NCBI RefSeq assembly: GCF_005144585.1
Contig: NZ_SSMQ01000049.1
Coordinates: 1 to 64,000 of the forward strand
From: Polyangium fumosum
GTDB lineage: Bacteria > Myxococcota_A > Polyangia > Polyangiales > Polyangiaceae
DNA: 64,000 nucleotides
Direction: 5' to 3'
Within the stretch, counting starts at the first letter, position 1. Each line of letters begins with the position of its first letter. Shown here piece after piece: positions 8,712 through 17,840 of this stretch. A model generated the notes under the pieces. That model worked only from the letters and a program-made list of their open reading frames with translations, was not told the origin of the DNA and made no database searches. The position numbers and the translations under genes were made by a program.

Positions 8712-9599
8712 GTCTTCTCCCTCGCCGAATCCCGCTCGGCGGATGGTTACGACTATGCCTTTGGTGACGGTCGGGTCAAGCGAATAAAGTGGCAGGACGG
8801 TCCTTTCGTTCATTTTTTGGTTCGGCCCGCGCGAGGCTCCCTGGGTTTTGCCTCCACCGCCGCCCGGTAGCGCCGGACGTTTACCGGACCGACCGACCGC
8901 TCGAAATCCCCCGAGAGACTGCGCGATGCTCGCATTGTCCAGTCAGGCCCTCTCGTTTGGCGCGCGCGGGCTGCCAGTCGATCCTGGCTTTGCGACCCGG
9001 GCTTTGCCGTGCGTGCTGCCGTGTCTTCCCGGATTGGGGGCGGGGCTCTCCCTAAAGACCGGCCCCGACGTCCCCTCATTGCTGCACCTGCACTACGCAG
9101 CCCATGCTCGGCGGTGGCACCGGGATAGCCACGAGGACGACCTCGAGCCCTTCGTCGTTGACGAGGCATGCCTCACGACGCGTCCGTGACGATTTGTGTC
9201 CGGCTCGCGCGCGTGCCCACGCCCGAGGCCTGAGCGGCGATAGCGGCGCGTCCGGCGCCCATGAAGCCAAGCGGTTCGCCGCAAAGCCGCAGCACGTTGC
9301 GCCACGAAACCGACGAGGAGCAGGCGCCCGGGACTTCGGGCTTCCGCCGCGGCTCGTTCTCGCGCTCTATATTATAAGGAGAGGAGGCGCGCCGAGGCAG
9401 CCTTCCGGCCGTGCAGCGACGGCCCTCACGAAGCAAGCCGGCGCGCGGTCGACGTTGTCTCCTTTTCGAGGAGCCCGGCTCCACCGAAGTCACGATGGTG
9501 CGCCGATCGAGATGAAGAGGAGATGGAGACGAGATGTAGAGAGATGAAGAGGCGCGCGTATCGACGCGGGAGCGCCCCCCGAGGGAGGGCGCGTCGATG
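8712..9599. other. 888-bp intergenic region, no gene supported
   Basis: All open frames here lack good start signals. An AT-rich tract followed by an SD-like purine run (9368-9388) has no start codon at a usable distance. A short minus-strand frame ending at 9076 has a protein-like hydrophobic pattern but no clear start. A GA-rich stretch lies at 9505-9552. The 3' part would carry termination signals for the minus-strand gene ending at 9600 only if downstream of it on that strand; none is obvious. Confidence 0.4.
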
Positions 9600-10961
9600 T
9601 CACTCCGGGTCGATGCGGTACAGCTTGCCGGGTGTCCCGCCCTGGCTGTTGTCCACGATGACGTAGAGCTCGCCCGCGGTGTCCTCGCCGAACGAAGTGA
9701 TGCCTGCGCTCAGCGCCGTGCTTTCGAGATCGGCCGAAATCTCCCCTTCGGCGATGACGTTGCCCTTCGACCACGCGAGCGTGTAGAAGCGCTTCGAGCA
9801 ATAGTCGGCGTAGAGGTACGTCCCGACGAGCCCCGGCATCTTCGACCCGCGGTAGACGTATCCGCCCGTCACCGAGCAGTCGCCGAGGCCGCTTGCATGG
9901 ATGTACTCCGTGACCGGCAACGTGAGGCCCGTCTTGTCGCAGTTGGCTGCCGGGTCGAAGCAGTGCGTGCCTTCCATGGTGTTCCAGCCATAGTTTTTGT
10001 TGCCTTCACCCGGCGGCTCGACGTTGATTTCTTCGACCACGTTCTGGCCGACGTCGGCGATGTAGAGATCGCCGGTGCATCGATCGAAGCTGAAGCGCCA
10101 GGGGTTGCGCAGGCCCCAGTCCCAGATGTCCTTGTCGCCGTCGTTGAGGTTTCCCGGCGGCGGCGTCGGGTAGTTATCGACATCGATGCGGAGGATCTTG
10201 CCGAGCTTGGCGTTGATGTCCTGCCCGTTGTCGTCCGGATCGCCGCCACCGCCGCCGTCGCCCGTGCCCACGTAGAGGTAACCGTCGGGCCCGAACGCGA
10301 GCATGCCGCCGTTGTGGTTGCTGTAGCCCGGGTGCGGGATGGTGAGAATCACCTTGCCCGAACCCTGGACCGCCACGTCGGGCGAGGCGCCACGCGCGTA
10401 CTCGGCGACGGCGATCGCGCCGCTCGGGTTCGCCTTCTGCGTGTAGTAGACGAAGAATCGGCCATTCTGGGCGTAGTCCGGGTGGAACGCGAGGCCGAGC
10501 AAGCCGCGCTCATTGGCCTGCCCCTCGACGATCGCGCTGATGTCGAGGAAGGGCTCCGGCGCGAGATTGCCGCCGTTCACGACGCGGATGCGCCCCGGCT
10601 TCTCCAGCAAGAAGAGGCGGCTGGTATCGCCCGGCGCGCCCGTCACGTAGGTGGGGCGGTCGAGGCCCGTCACGAGCTCGGTGAGCTTCAGCTTGGGCAA
10701 GGGGTCGGCCGTGCCGGGCGCGCATGCCTGCATGCCGCCGCCGTTGCCGCCCGCGCCGCCCATGCCGCCGTCGCCGCCCGCGCCGCCCTCGCCGCCCATG
10801 CCGCCCATTCCGCCGGCTGCGCCCGCGCCCCCGTCACCGCCGGTGCCTCCGCTGCCGCCCTTGCCGTCGTCGCCGCAGCCGACGGCTGTCAGCGCGGTGG
10901 TGGCCGCGCCGACGAAGAAGAGAAATGCAAACCTGGTCCCGTTCGACTTCAAGAAATCCAT
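9600..10961 (-). CDS. PQQ-dependent sugar dehydrogenase lipoprotein
   Basis: This 453-aa protein belongs to the soluble glucose/sorbosone dehydrogenase (GSDH) beta-propeller family, which oxidises sugars using PQQ. I chose ATG 10961 because it places a signal peptide ending TAVGC (Cys29) at the N-terminus; the ribosome-binding site is weak. A Gly-rich linker covers residues 33-80. Family motifs follow: VTGLDRPTYV, ERGLLGLAFHPDY, YSNHNGGMLAFGPDGYLYVG with TGDGG, and LRNPWRFSFD. The NHNGG histidine corresponds to the usual catalytic base. The enzyme is probably outer-membrane tethered and faces the periplasm or surface. No pqq genes are in the window. Confidence 0.88.
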   Translation of the reverse strand: MDFLKSNGTRFAFLFFVGAATTALTAVGCGDDGKGGSGGTGGDGGAGAAGGMGGMGGEGGAGGDGGMGGAGGNGGGMQACAPGTADPLPKLKLTELVTGLDRPTYVTGAPGDTSRLFLLEKPGRIRVVNGGNLAPEPFLDISAIVEGQANERGLLGLAFHPDYAQNGRFFVYYTQKANPSGAIAVAEYARGASPDVAVQGSGKVILTIPHPGYSNHNGGMLAFGPDGYLYVGTGDGGGGGDPDDNGQDINAKLGKILRIDVDNYPTPPPGNLNDGDKDIWDWGLRNPWRFSFDRCTGDLYIADVGQNVVEEINVEPPGEGNKNYGWNTMEGTHCFDPAANCDKTGLTLPVTEYIHASGLGDCSVTGGYVYRGSKMPGLVGTYLYADYCSKRFYTLAWSKGNVIAEGEISADLESTALSAGITSFGEDTAGELYVIVDNSQGGTPGKLYRIDPE

Positions 10962-11131
10962 GTCCACAACGTACGCGGATCGACCCGCGACGTCGATCCC
11001 TTCGCTGGAAATGGCCGGTGGACGGTCTCCGTGGAAGCGGCCATCGGGACGAAACATTGCGACATCGCGGTGGATGACTACGTTTCGTCGGACCGGTTCT
11101 TCACCCGCACATCATCCAGGGAGTGAACAGC

Positions 11132-11893
11132 ATGAACTCGTGGGACTACAGGGAGCAACCGTGGGGCGCGCAAGGCCTCACCCGTGGCGCGAGCCGCGTG
11201 GCCTTCCTGAAACGCGTCTACGGCCTCTTCACGGCGAGCGTCGTGTTTTCCGCCGCCGGCGCGCTTTTGGCCCTCCGCGGGGGTCTTTCCGCTTCGCAGG
11301 CGTTCGTGAGCGTCGGCGGTTCACGCGTGGCCGTGCCGCCGCTCGTCGCGTTCTTCGGGGAGCACTACATCATCGGCATGCTCGTCATGCTCGGCGCCGT
11401 CTTCGGCGCTTCGATGGTGCGACACATGAAGGGCATCAACGTGGTCGCGCTTTTTGGTATGGCGACCGTGATCGGCGTGGTCCTCGCGCCGTCGCTCTTC
11501 TACGCGACGCTCGCCGCGGGGATCGGCAAGACGCTCTCTTCGTCCCCCATTCGCGACGCGTTTTTGCTCTCCGTGGGTGGTTTCGGCGGGCTCACGGCGT
11601 ATGCGCTTACCACGAAGAAGGACTTTTCGTTCCTCGGCGGCGCGCTCACGATGGGCCTCTTTGTGGTCATCGGCGCGGGGCTTCTGAACATCTTCCTCGG
11701 CAGCGCGGTCTTTGGCCTCGCCATCGCGAGCGTGTCCGTGCTGCTCTTCGGCGCATACGTCCTCTACGATACGTCGCGCCTGCTCCAGGCCGGGGAAGAC
11801 GACGCGGTGGGCGCCGCGATCCAGCTCTATTTGGACTTCCTGAACATCTTCCTCGCCCTCCTGCGCATCCTCTCGTCGCGCCGCGGAGATTGA
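11132..11893 (+). CDS. Bax inhibitor-1 / YccA family membrane protein
   Basis: This 253-aa integral membrane protein has seven predicted hydrophobic segments. An N-terminal loop (FLKRVYGLFTAS) begins the BI-1 domain, followed by the family's membrane-embedded small-residue pattern and a C-terminal helix ending in DFLNIFLALLRIL, a characteristic BI-1 ending. ATG 11132 is preceded at ten bases by AGGGAG; the GTG nine bases upstream would sit on the ribosome-binding site. Family members are Ca2+-leak or stress-associated proteins, also linked to FtsH quality control. No operon partner is evident. Confidence 0.9.
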   Translation: MNSWDYREQPWGAQGLTRGASRVAFLKRVYGLFTASVVFSAAGALLALRGGLSASQAFVSVGGSRVAVPPLVAFFGEHYIIGMLVMLGAVFGASMVRHMKGINVVALFGMATVIGVVLAPSLFYATLAAGIGKTLSSSPIRDAFLLSVGGFGGLTAYALTTKKDFSFLGGALTMGLFVVIGAGLLNIFLGSAVFGLAIASVSVLLFGAYVLYDTSRLLQAGEDDAVGAAIQLYLDFLNIFLALLRILSSRRGD

Positions 11894-11920
11894 CGCGCGG
11901 CAGGAGACGCGCGAAGCACC

Positions 11921-11950
11921 TCGGCGCCCGCACCCCTTCGCGGGCGCCGA
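11921..11950 (+). terminator. Hairpin after the BI-1 gene
   Basis: A perfect 11-bp inverted repeat (11921-11931/11940-11950) with an 8-nt loop lies between the BI-1 stop and the next start. It has no T-tract. It probably separates the two genes transcriptionally. Confidence 0.5.
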
Positions 11951-11957
11951 ATCCCCG

Positions 11958-12548
11958 ATGCGACACTGCGTTTCCACGGCCCTCTCCTTGATCGCCTGCC
12001 TTTCCCTCGCCGCTTGTGAAAAAAGCGGGAACGAGGGGGGATCGCCGCCTGCTTCCTCCATCGCCCCCGCGCCGGCCGTTCCGTCCGGAAAAACCGCCGA
12101 GGTCGCGCCGAGCGCCGCCGCGCCGAGCCCGAGCGCTTCGGCCGCCGCGCCCGCCGAGCCGCCTGGGCTCGTGGGGACGTGGGAAGGCCGCTACGACGCA
12201 AAAAAGGGCGAGGTGGAGATGCCGCCCAAAGTGAAGGACAAGGTCCGCACGAAGGACGACGGCAAGGCGGCGATGGGACCGGGGACGCTCTCCATCACCA
12301 TCGGCCCGGACGGGGAGCTGAAAGGAAAAACCTCGGGCGCGCTCGGCGCCGCGGCGCTGAGCGGCAAAGTCGAGGGCGACGAGGTGCGCGCGACGTTCTT
12401 CCCGGACGACGCGGTTTCGAAAGAAGCGATGTTCGGCATCGTCCAGGGCAAGCGCAAAGATGACAAGATCGTCGGGCGCATCCGCGTGGCGAGCGGGGAT
12501 GCGTCGGTCGTGCGCGAGGCCGAAATCGAGCTGAAGAAGAAGGACTAG
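11958..12548 (+). CDS. Small lipoprotein of unknown function
   Basis: This 196-aa protein has a signal peptide ending SLAAC, so it is a predicted lipoprotein with Cys20. A Pro/Ala/Ser-rich spacer covers residues 25-65. A compact domain then begins PPGLVGTWEGRYDAKKG, a lipocalin-like or calycin-like opening (GTWEG), with alternating beta-strand pattern to the C-terminus. I do not recognise a named family. The hairpin upstream and the palindrome at its stop codon suggest a monocistronic unit. Confidence 0.75.
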   Translation: MRHCVSTALSLIACLSLAACEKSGNEGGSPPASSIAPAPAVPSGKTAEVAPSAAAPSPSASAAAPAEPPGLVGTWEGRYDAKKGEVEMPPKVKDKVRTKDDGKAAMGPGTLSITIGPDGELKGKTSGALGAAALSGKVEGDEVRATFFPDDAVSKEAMFGIVQGKRKDDKIVGRIRVASGDASVVREAEIELKKKD

Positions 12549-12571
12549 AGCGCCGAACGGTTCGGCGCTCT
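12547..12571 (+). terminator. 25-nt palindrome overlapping the stop codon
   Basis: AGAGCGCCGAAC and its exact reverse complement are separated by a single base. The palindrome begins within the TAG stop of the 11958 gene and ends 100 nt before the convergent GAF/HD-GYP stop. No T-tract follows. It could be a bidirectional terminator or a palindromic protein site. Confidence 0.45.
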
Positions 12572-12671
12572 GCGCGATCGCAAAGCGAACTCGCCTCGGG
12601 GGGTGAATCGTCCGGGCTTTGCCCGGGCGAGAGGGGGACGCGAGGCGTCCCCCTCGGGACGACGGCCCGCG

Positions 12672-14699
12672 TTATCGCGAAGACGCCGCGAGGGCCGAGT
12701 GCGGCGCGCCGGGCTGTTCGAGCACGGTCCACACCTTCGCTTCGATGAAGACGCGCACGAGGTCGGCGTCGACGTGCTGGTCTTTGACCTCGAAGCCGAG
12801 GATGTCGAGCGCGCGGTCGACGGGCACGGCCTTCTTGTAGGGCCTGTCGCTCGCGGTGAGCGCGTCGAAGATGTCGCTGACGCTCATCATCTTGGATTGC
12901 AGCGGGATTTCCTCGGCGCGCAGTCGGTGCGGATACCCCGTGCCGTTGAGGCGCTCGTGATGCGAGCCGGCGATGACGGCGACGCGGCGGAACTGTTTGC
13001 CCCAGGGGATCTGCGAAAGGAACTGGTAGGTGTGGACCACGTGGTTGCGGATTTCTTCGATCTCCGCGGGCGTGAGTGATCCTCGCGCCACCGACAAACA
13101 CGCGACCTCTTCGGCGCGCAGGAGCGGCACGACGTCGCCCGAGAAGTCGGTGAACGTCTCGCGCGCGATGGCCTCGATGCGCGCGAAATCGCCGCCTTTG
13201 AGGACCGAGGGTTCGTTCGCGGCGACGATGGCCGTATACGCGGCTTCGAGCTCGGCCTTGCGCGCCGATAACTCCTGATCGAGCGCGGCGAGCTCGTCGG
13301 CGCGCGCGCCGCGTTGCACGAGCCGGAGCTTGCGTTCGAGGATCTCCACCTCGTACGAGCGCGAGGCGATCTCGATGCGATGGCGGATGATGGCGAGCTC
13401 GTGGGGATAGAGCTTCTTCGCCTTCACGAGCACCTGCTCGCGGACGCCGATCTTGCCGAAATCGTGTAGCAGCGAGGCGTACTCGAGCTCGCGCAGATCG
13501 TCCTTCGTCCATGTGACGCCGCGATAGGGCCCGGCCTTGTCGCGCTCGAGCGCGCGCGCGAGCCCCACCGTGAGGAGCGCGACGCGGCGCGAGTGACCAC
13601 TCGTCGTCGGATCCCGCTGCTCGATGGCCTCGACGCTGGCGCGCACGAACCCTTCGAGCATGTGGTGGATCTCGGTATAAAGCACCGCGTTTTCCAGCGC
13701 GATGCCGGCCTGCGATCCGAGCGTGCCGACGAGCTCTTCGCTGCGCGCGTCGAAGGGGACGACTTGGTCTTCGACGTCCTCCTCGGAAAGCAGCTTGCGG
13801 TCGGCCGCTCGTTTCTTGTTGATGAGCTGGATGACGCCGATGACCTCGCCTTTGCGCGAGAGCAGCGGCATGCACAGCATCGACTTCGTGCGATAGCCGA
13901 TCTTCGCGTCGAACGATCGATCGAAGCCGTACGGCGATACCGCGGGCAGGTCGTAGACGTCGGCGATGTTGATCGGCCGTTTGTGGAGCGCGACGTACCC
14001 CGACATCGATCGGGGGCTCACGGGCAGGGTGAACTCGCGCGCGTCGAAGGGGACGGAGTCGTTTTGCGAGAGCTTGAAGCGCAGGGTGCGGCGTAGCGGA
14101 TCCGGGTCGTCGCCTTCGACGACGTAGATGCTCCCGGCGTCGGCGCCCGTGATGAAGCGGCTCTTCTCCAGGATGAGCGAGAGCAGTTTGTCGAGCTCGC
14201 GCTCGGTGGTGATGGCCTTGGCAATCTCGATGAGCTCGCCGAGCTCGTAACGATAGCGGTTCAGCCATTTGCCGCGCGCCTCGGCGCGGGCCTTCGACTC
14301 GAGCAGCTCGCAGACGTTGTGGATGGCGACGTAGAGCTCGTCGGCGCTCGGATCGGGGCTACAGAGCGCGCCGAGGCCGCGGTTCAAAGCGCCCGCCACG
14401 TCGCTCACGGCGGGGCTGCCGACGAGGACGAGCATGGCCTCGCCCGAGGCGAGCTTGTGCGCGAAGGGGCGGAGCACCTCGCGGCCGCGATCCCAGAGCG
14501 AGCCGGGCGCGAGCACCGCGAAGAGCCTGTCGCTCCGCACCGTGACGAGCAATGGATGCGGCCGGACGACGGTGCGATCGGAGAGGCGCGCGTCCGACAC
14601 GAGGCGCGCCTCGATGAGGTTCATCGTGGTCAGCGCGTCGCGGCCGGATCGCGCCGAGCTCCGGGCGGCGTCGTTCGCCCCGTCGAGGAAAAGGCTCAC
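12672..14699 (-). CDS. GAF / HD-GYP phosphodiesterase-like protein with insertion
   Basis: In this 675-aa protein, residues 1-140 are an unassigned regulatory region, 160-340 are a GAF domain, and 355-655 are an HD-GYP domain, the class that hydrolyses cyclic di-GMP. The metal-binding motif is LHDFGKIG (His412-Asp413). The signature reads HHERLNGTGYP (580-590), with Asn replacing the usual Asp. Between them a 90-100-residue charged, coiled-coil-like insertion separates two copies of the P-E-x-x-x-I-R-x-H helix. The GTG start overlaps the phoH stop (GTGA, 14696-14699), so translation is coupled. Activity is likely but untested because of the insertion and substitution. Confidence 0.85.
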   Translation of the reverse strand: MSLFLDGANDAARSSARSGRDALTTMNLIEARLVSDARLSDRTVVRPHPLLVTVRSDRLFAVLAPGSLWDRGREVLRPFAHKLASGEAMLVLVGSPAVSDVAGALNRGLGALCSPDPSADELYVAIHNVCELLESKARAEARGKWLNRYRYELGELIEIAKAITTERELDKLLSLILEKSRFITGADAGSIYVVEGDDPDPLRRTLRFKLSQNDSVPFDAREFTLPVSPRSMSGYVALHKRPINIADVYDLPAVSPYGFDRSFDAKIGYRTKSMLCMPLLSRKGEVIGVIQLINKKRAADRKLLSEEDVEDQVVPFDARSEELVGTLGSQAGIALENAVLYTEIHHMLEGFVRASVEAIEQRDPTTSGHSRRVALLTVGLARALERDKAGPYRGVTWTKDDLRELEYASLLHDFGKIGVREQVLVKAKKLYPHELAIIRHRIEIASRSYEVEILERKLRLVQRGARADELAALDQELSARKAELEAAYTAIVAANEPSVLKGGDFARIEAIARETFTDFSGDVVPLLRAEEVACLSVARGSLTPAEIEEIRNHVVHTYQFLSQIPWGKQFRRVAVIAGSHHERLNGTGYPHRLRAEEIPLQSKMMSVSDIFDALTASDRPYKKAVPVDRALDILGFEVKDQHVDADLVRVFIEAKVWTVLEQPGAPHSALAASSR

Positions 14700-15793
14700 G
14701 AGGCCGCCCCTTTTTCGCGAGGTTCGTCCGCGGGATCGGGGTTCGTCGGGGTCGATTGCGCCGCAGCCGGTCCGTCGCGCCGATCTCGCTCGCGTTCTTT
14801 TTCTGCGCGCCGGGCCGCGACCTCCTGATCACGTTTCTCGTAGGCGACGATGATGCGCTGCACGAGCGGGTGGCGGACCACGTCGACCTCGGTGAAGTGA
14901 CATATCGCGATGCCATCGATCCCCGCGAGCAGCTCCCGCGCTTCGGCGAGGCCGCTGCGGGCGCCGTGCGGCAGATCGACCTGCGTGACGTCGCCCGTGA
15001 CGACCGCGCGCGACGAGTAACCGAGGCGGGTCAGGAACATGCGCATCTGATCACTCGTCGCGTTCTGCGCTTCGTCGAGGATGACGAAGGAATCGTTCAG
15101 CGTGCGGCCACGCATGAACGCGAGCGGCGCGACCTCGATCTGCCCGCGCGAGACGAGTCCGGAGGCTTTGTCGGCATCCATCATGTCGTGCAAAGCATCA
15201 TAGAGCGGACGGAGGTACGGGTTTACTTTCTCCGCGAGGTCGCCCGGCAGAAACCCGAGCCGCTCGCCCGCTTCGACGGCGGGCCGCGTGAGGATGATGC
15301 GTTTCACTCGCCGTTCGAGGAGCGCGTGCACCGCCATGGCCATGGCGAGGTACGTCTTGCCCGTACCGGCCGGCCCTATGCCGAACGTCATGTCGTGCGT
15401 ACGGATCGCCTGGATGTATCGCTTTTGCGCGATCGTCTTGGCGGTGACGGGCCTGCGCCGCGCGGTCACGAGCACGACGTCTTCGAAGAGCTCGCGCAGC
15501 GTGAGCGCGGGGTCGTCGTGGAGGGCTTGCACGGCGCGCACGTAATCTTGCGCGTCGAGCACGGCGCCGCCGCGCAGGAGCTGGGCTGCCTCGGCGAGGA
15601 ATCGCTCGGCGAGCGCGACTGCGTCGGCGTCGCCGGCGAGGCGAATGATGTTGCCCCGCATGCTCGCGTCGATGCCGAGGGTTCTCGCCACGGACTTCAG
15701 GTGTTCACTCGCAGGACCGGCGAGCGAGACGAGCGTGGCGTTGTCGAGCACCTCGACGTCTGCCGTGATCCGAATGGGCGTGCTGCTGCTCAT
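14696..15793 (-). CDS. phoH: PhoH family P-loop ATPase
   Basis: This 365-aa protein begins at ATG 15793; GGAGGAAG lies rather far (about 16 bases) upstream. Residues 1-100 are the KH-like N-terminal part of YbeZ/PhoH proteins. The ATPase core has Walker A GPAGTGKTYLAM, the family motif RPAVEAGERLGFLPGD, Walker B FVILDEAQN and the VVTGDVTQVDLP block. The C-terminal 35 residues are a charged, disordered tail. PhoH/YbeZ proteins act in RNA metabolism, often beside ybeY; here the coupled downstream gene is instead a GAF/HD-GYP protein. Confidence 0.92.
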   Translation of the reverse strand: MSSSTPIRITADVEVLDNATLVSLAGPASEHLKSVARTLGIDASMRGNIIRLAGDADAVALAERFLAEAAQLLRGGAVLDAQDYVRAVQALHDDPALTLRELFEDVVLVTARRRPVTAKTIAQKRYIQAIRTHDMTFGIGPAGTGKTYLAMAMAVHALLERRVKRIILTRPAVEAGERLGFLPGDLAEKVNPYLRPLYDALHDMMDADKASGLVSRGQIEVAPLAFMRGRTLNDSFVILDEAQNATSDQMRMFLTRLGYSSRAVVTGDVTQVDLPHGARSGLAEARELLAGIDGIAICHFTEVDVVRHPLVQRIIVAYEKRDQEVAARRAEKERERDRRDGPAAAQSTPTNPDPADEPREKGAAS

Positions 15794-15907
15794 GGTTGGA
15801 ACCGTCGCTTCCTCCGTGCGACCCGGACCGCGCGTGGCTTGACCGTCCGCGCGTCGCATGCGAGCGTCGTGCCCGCCTGTCGGGCGCGAAGCCGGAAACA
15901 TTCGCGA

Positions 15908-17776
15908 ATGCTGCATAGGAAAAGCCGGGACACGAAGCGCCTCGAAGGAGGCCTCCGCGGGAGCATAGCCAAGGCGGTGCTCTCCGGCGCGCTCGCGTGT
16001 GTTTTTTCTGTCCCCGCGGCGCTCGCGCAAGTCCCGCCGGCGCCGCCTGGTCCCGGCCCCAAGCCAGCAGGGGAAGGAAAAACCCAGGCCGATCCGGCGG
16101 CGCCCAAGCCCACGGGGAGCGTGCCGCGGCCCTTCGTGCGGCCGAACGCGTTGATTCCAGCGCCGCAGCCCGCCGGCCCTCCGCCGCCGCCGCCCGCCGG
16201 CAAAACACCACCTGCGATCACGCCGCCGCCCGCGCCCGTGCAGCCGTTTCCGATCGAGGTCGACGTGCCGACGCGCACGGAGCCGCGGATGGCGCTGGCC
16301 GGTTTTCAAGGCGGAATTTTCCTTCGGGATCCCTCGGACGACATCCGTGTGTATGTCCGGGGCCGCCTGCACCTCGATTTCCATTCCTTCCTCGGGGGTG
16401 GCGCAGCCGACTTGCCCGCCGCGGAGGGCGGCGCGCTGCTCGCGCCTCGTTTTTTTGCACGCCGCGCGCGTATCGAGCTCGCCGCCGACCTCTTCCGTCG
16501 ATGGTTTGCCCTGGTCGGGGTGGATTTCGGCGGGCAGCCCATAACGAACCCGATGGGCGACGCGCAGCCGCCCACGTTGCCGCCCGGACAAGCGCCGCTC
16601 CAGGCGTGGACGCGCTTCGCGCCGCCGCAGTCCGTCGGGCCGTCGGCGCAGCTCGCGAACGTGTACATCGACTACACGCTCCTCCGTCAGTTTCACGTGA
16701 TGCTCGGGCAACACCAGGCGCCGTTTTCCCTGGAGAACCGCACGGGCAACGATCAGCACCCGTGGATGGAGCGCGTGCTGCCGATTCGAGCGTTCGTCCA
16801 GCCGAACGGCAAGGAAATCGGCATGACGATCTGGGGCGACATCAACGAGGCGCAAACCCTGAGCTACGAGCTCGGCCTCTTCGTCGGTGACGGACCGAAT
16901 CGACCGCAGGTCGACAGCTACCCCGATTTCATCGGCCGCATCGTGGTGCGCCCGTTCGCCCGGGGCACGCCGGTCGGGAAGGAGGAGGCGCCTTCGGGTT
17001 TGTCGAAGTCGTTCTCCCGCGCGCACCTCGGCGTGAGCATGCAACGGGGCGCGCGCGACCCGGCGTTCGTCGTGTACGACTATCCGGCGATCACGACGGC
17101 GCAGGGGTTCGCATTGTGGGATCCGCGGTACGTCGACGCGCGCGGCAGGCTCGTGCGGGTGCTGCCGTCGGGCGCGCAAAACCGCATCGGAGGTGAGCTA
17201 CGCGTGCCGATCGATCGGTACGAGCTGCGCGCCGAAGCGTACTGGGTCGACAACGGGACACGCGAGGCGATCGACGGGCTCGCGTTCGAACACACCGCGC
17301 GGCTTGGAAATGTCGAGGGCGTGGGCTGGTACGTGCATGCCTCGGCGTGGCCTGTCGGCGATGCGTTCGTGAACGGGGAGCCGGGTTTTTCCCGGCCACC
17401 CAGGCTCGAACTGTCCGGTGCGACGCCCAAAAAGAGCTACGACGATCGGCGCGGCCTCGAAGTGATGGCGATCGCGGCGGGTGTACAGGCGCGATACGAC
17501 GGCGCCGCGCGCGACGGCGACTACGACGCGGCGACGCCGGGCGCTCCGGGGCGGACGTCGAAGATCTCGGTCGTGCAGCTCGGCCTCGGCGCGACGTACT
17601 GGCACACGCGGTTCGTCCGGGTGTCGGTGAACTGGCTCGCCTACCACACGCCGGGGAGCGGCGCGGGGGAGAACCTCGCGCTCGTCCCGGGGAATTTGCT
17701 GCGGGACGCGGAGAACCCCGCGCGATCCGCGGCGTGGATGCACGAACTCGGCGCGCGCGCGGCCGTGAACTTCTGA
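15908..17776 (+). CDS. OprO/OprP-type porin
   Basis: This 622-aa outer-membrane protein begins with a signal peptide ending AALAQ and a Pro/Ala/Gly-rich spacer to about residue 115. A beta-barrel follows, matching phosphate-selective porin O/P proteins: a strand-rich start (VRGRLHLDFHSFL), FARRARIELAADLFRRW, then the family block VMLGQHQAPFSLENRTG and a C-terminal GARAAVNF ending in Phe, the outer-membrane sorting residue. ATG 15908 gives a complete signal peptide but has a weak ribosome-binding site; GTG 15977 is an alternative. Substrate selectivity cannot be read from sequence. The promoter region is shared with the divergent phoH. Confidence 0.82.
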   Translation: MLHRKSRDTKRLEGGLRGSIAKAVLSGALACVFSVPAALAQVPPAPPGPGPKPAGEGKTQADPAAPKPTGSVPRPFVRPNALIPAPQPAGPPPPPPAGKTPPAITPPPAPVQPFPIEVDVPTRTEPRMALAGFQGGIFLRDPSDDIRVYVRGRLHLDFHSFLGGGAADLPAAEGGALLAPRFFARRARIELAADLFRRWFALVGVDFGGQPITNPMGDAQPPTLPPGQAPLQAWTRFAPPQSVGPSAQLANVYIDYTLLRQFHVMLGQHQAPFSLENRTGNDQHPWMERVLPIRAFVQPNGKEIGMTIWGDINEAQTLSYELGLFVGDGPNRPQVDSYPDFIGRIVVRPFARGTPVGKEEAPSGLSKSFSRAHLGVSMQRGARDPAFVVYDYPAITTAQGFALWDPRYVDARGRLVRVLPSGAQNRIGGELRVPIDRYELRAEAYWVDNGTREAIDGLAFEHTARLGNVEGVGWYVHASAWPVGDAFVNGEPGFSRPPRLELSGATPKKSYDDRRGLEVMAIAAGVQARYDGAARDGDYDAATPGAPGRTSKISVVQLGLGATYWHTRFVRVSVNWLAYHTPGSGAGENLALVPGNLLRDAENPARSAAWMHELGARAAVNF

Positions 17777-17840
17777 GGCGAACCGGTCGCACAACAATTT
17801 TGGCCCAGCCCCACGCCGCGCGTTAAGGCCCGAGGAGCCA

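Noticed and set aside
9076-9190. Short minus-strand peptide ending at 9076 with a protein-like hydrophobic pattern
   Set aside because: No start codon or ribosome-binding site in a useful place; too short to judge. It could be a remnant gene.
9368-9388. TATATTATAAGGAGAGGAGG, resembling a promoter plus strong ribosome-binding site
   Set aside because: No start codon occurs within 5-15 bases downstream, and the frames after it are not protein-like.
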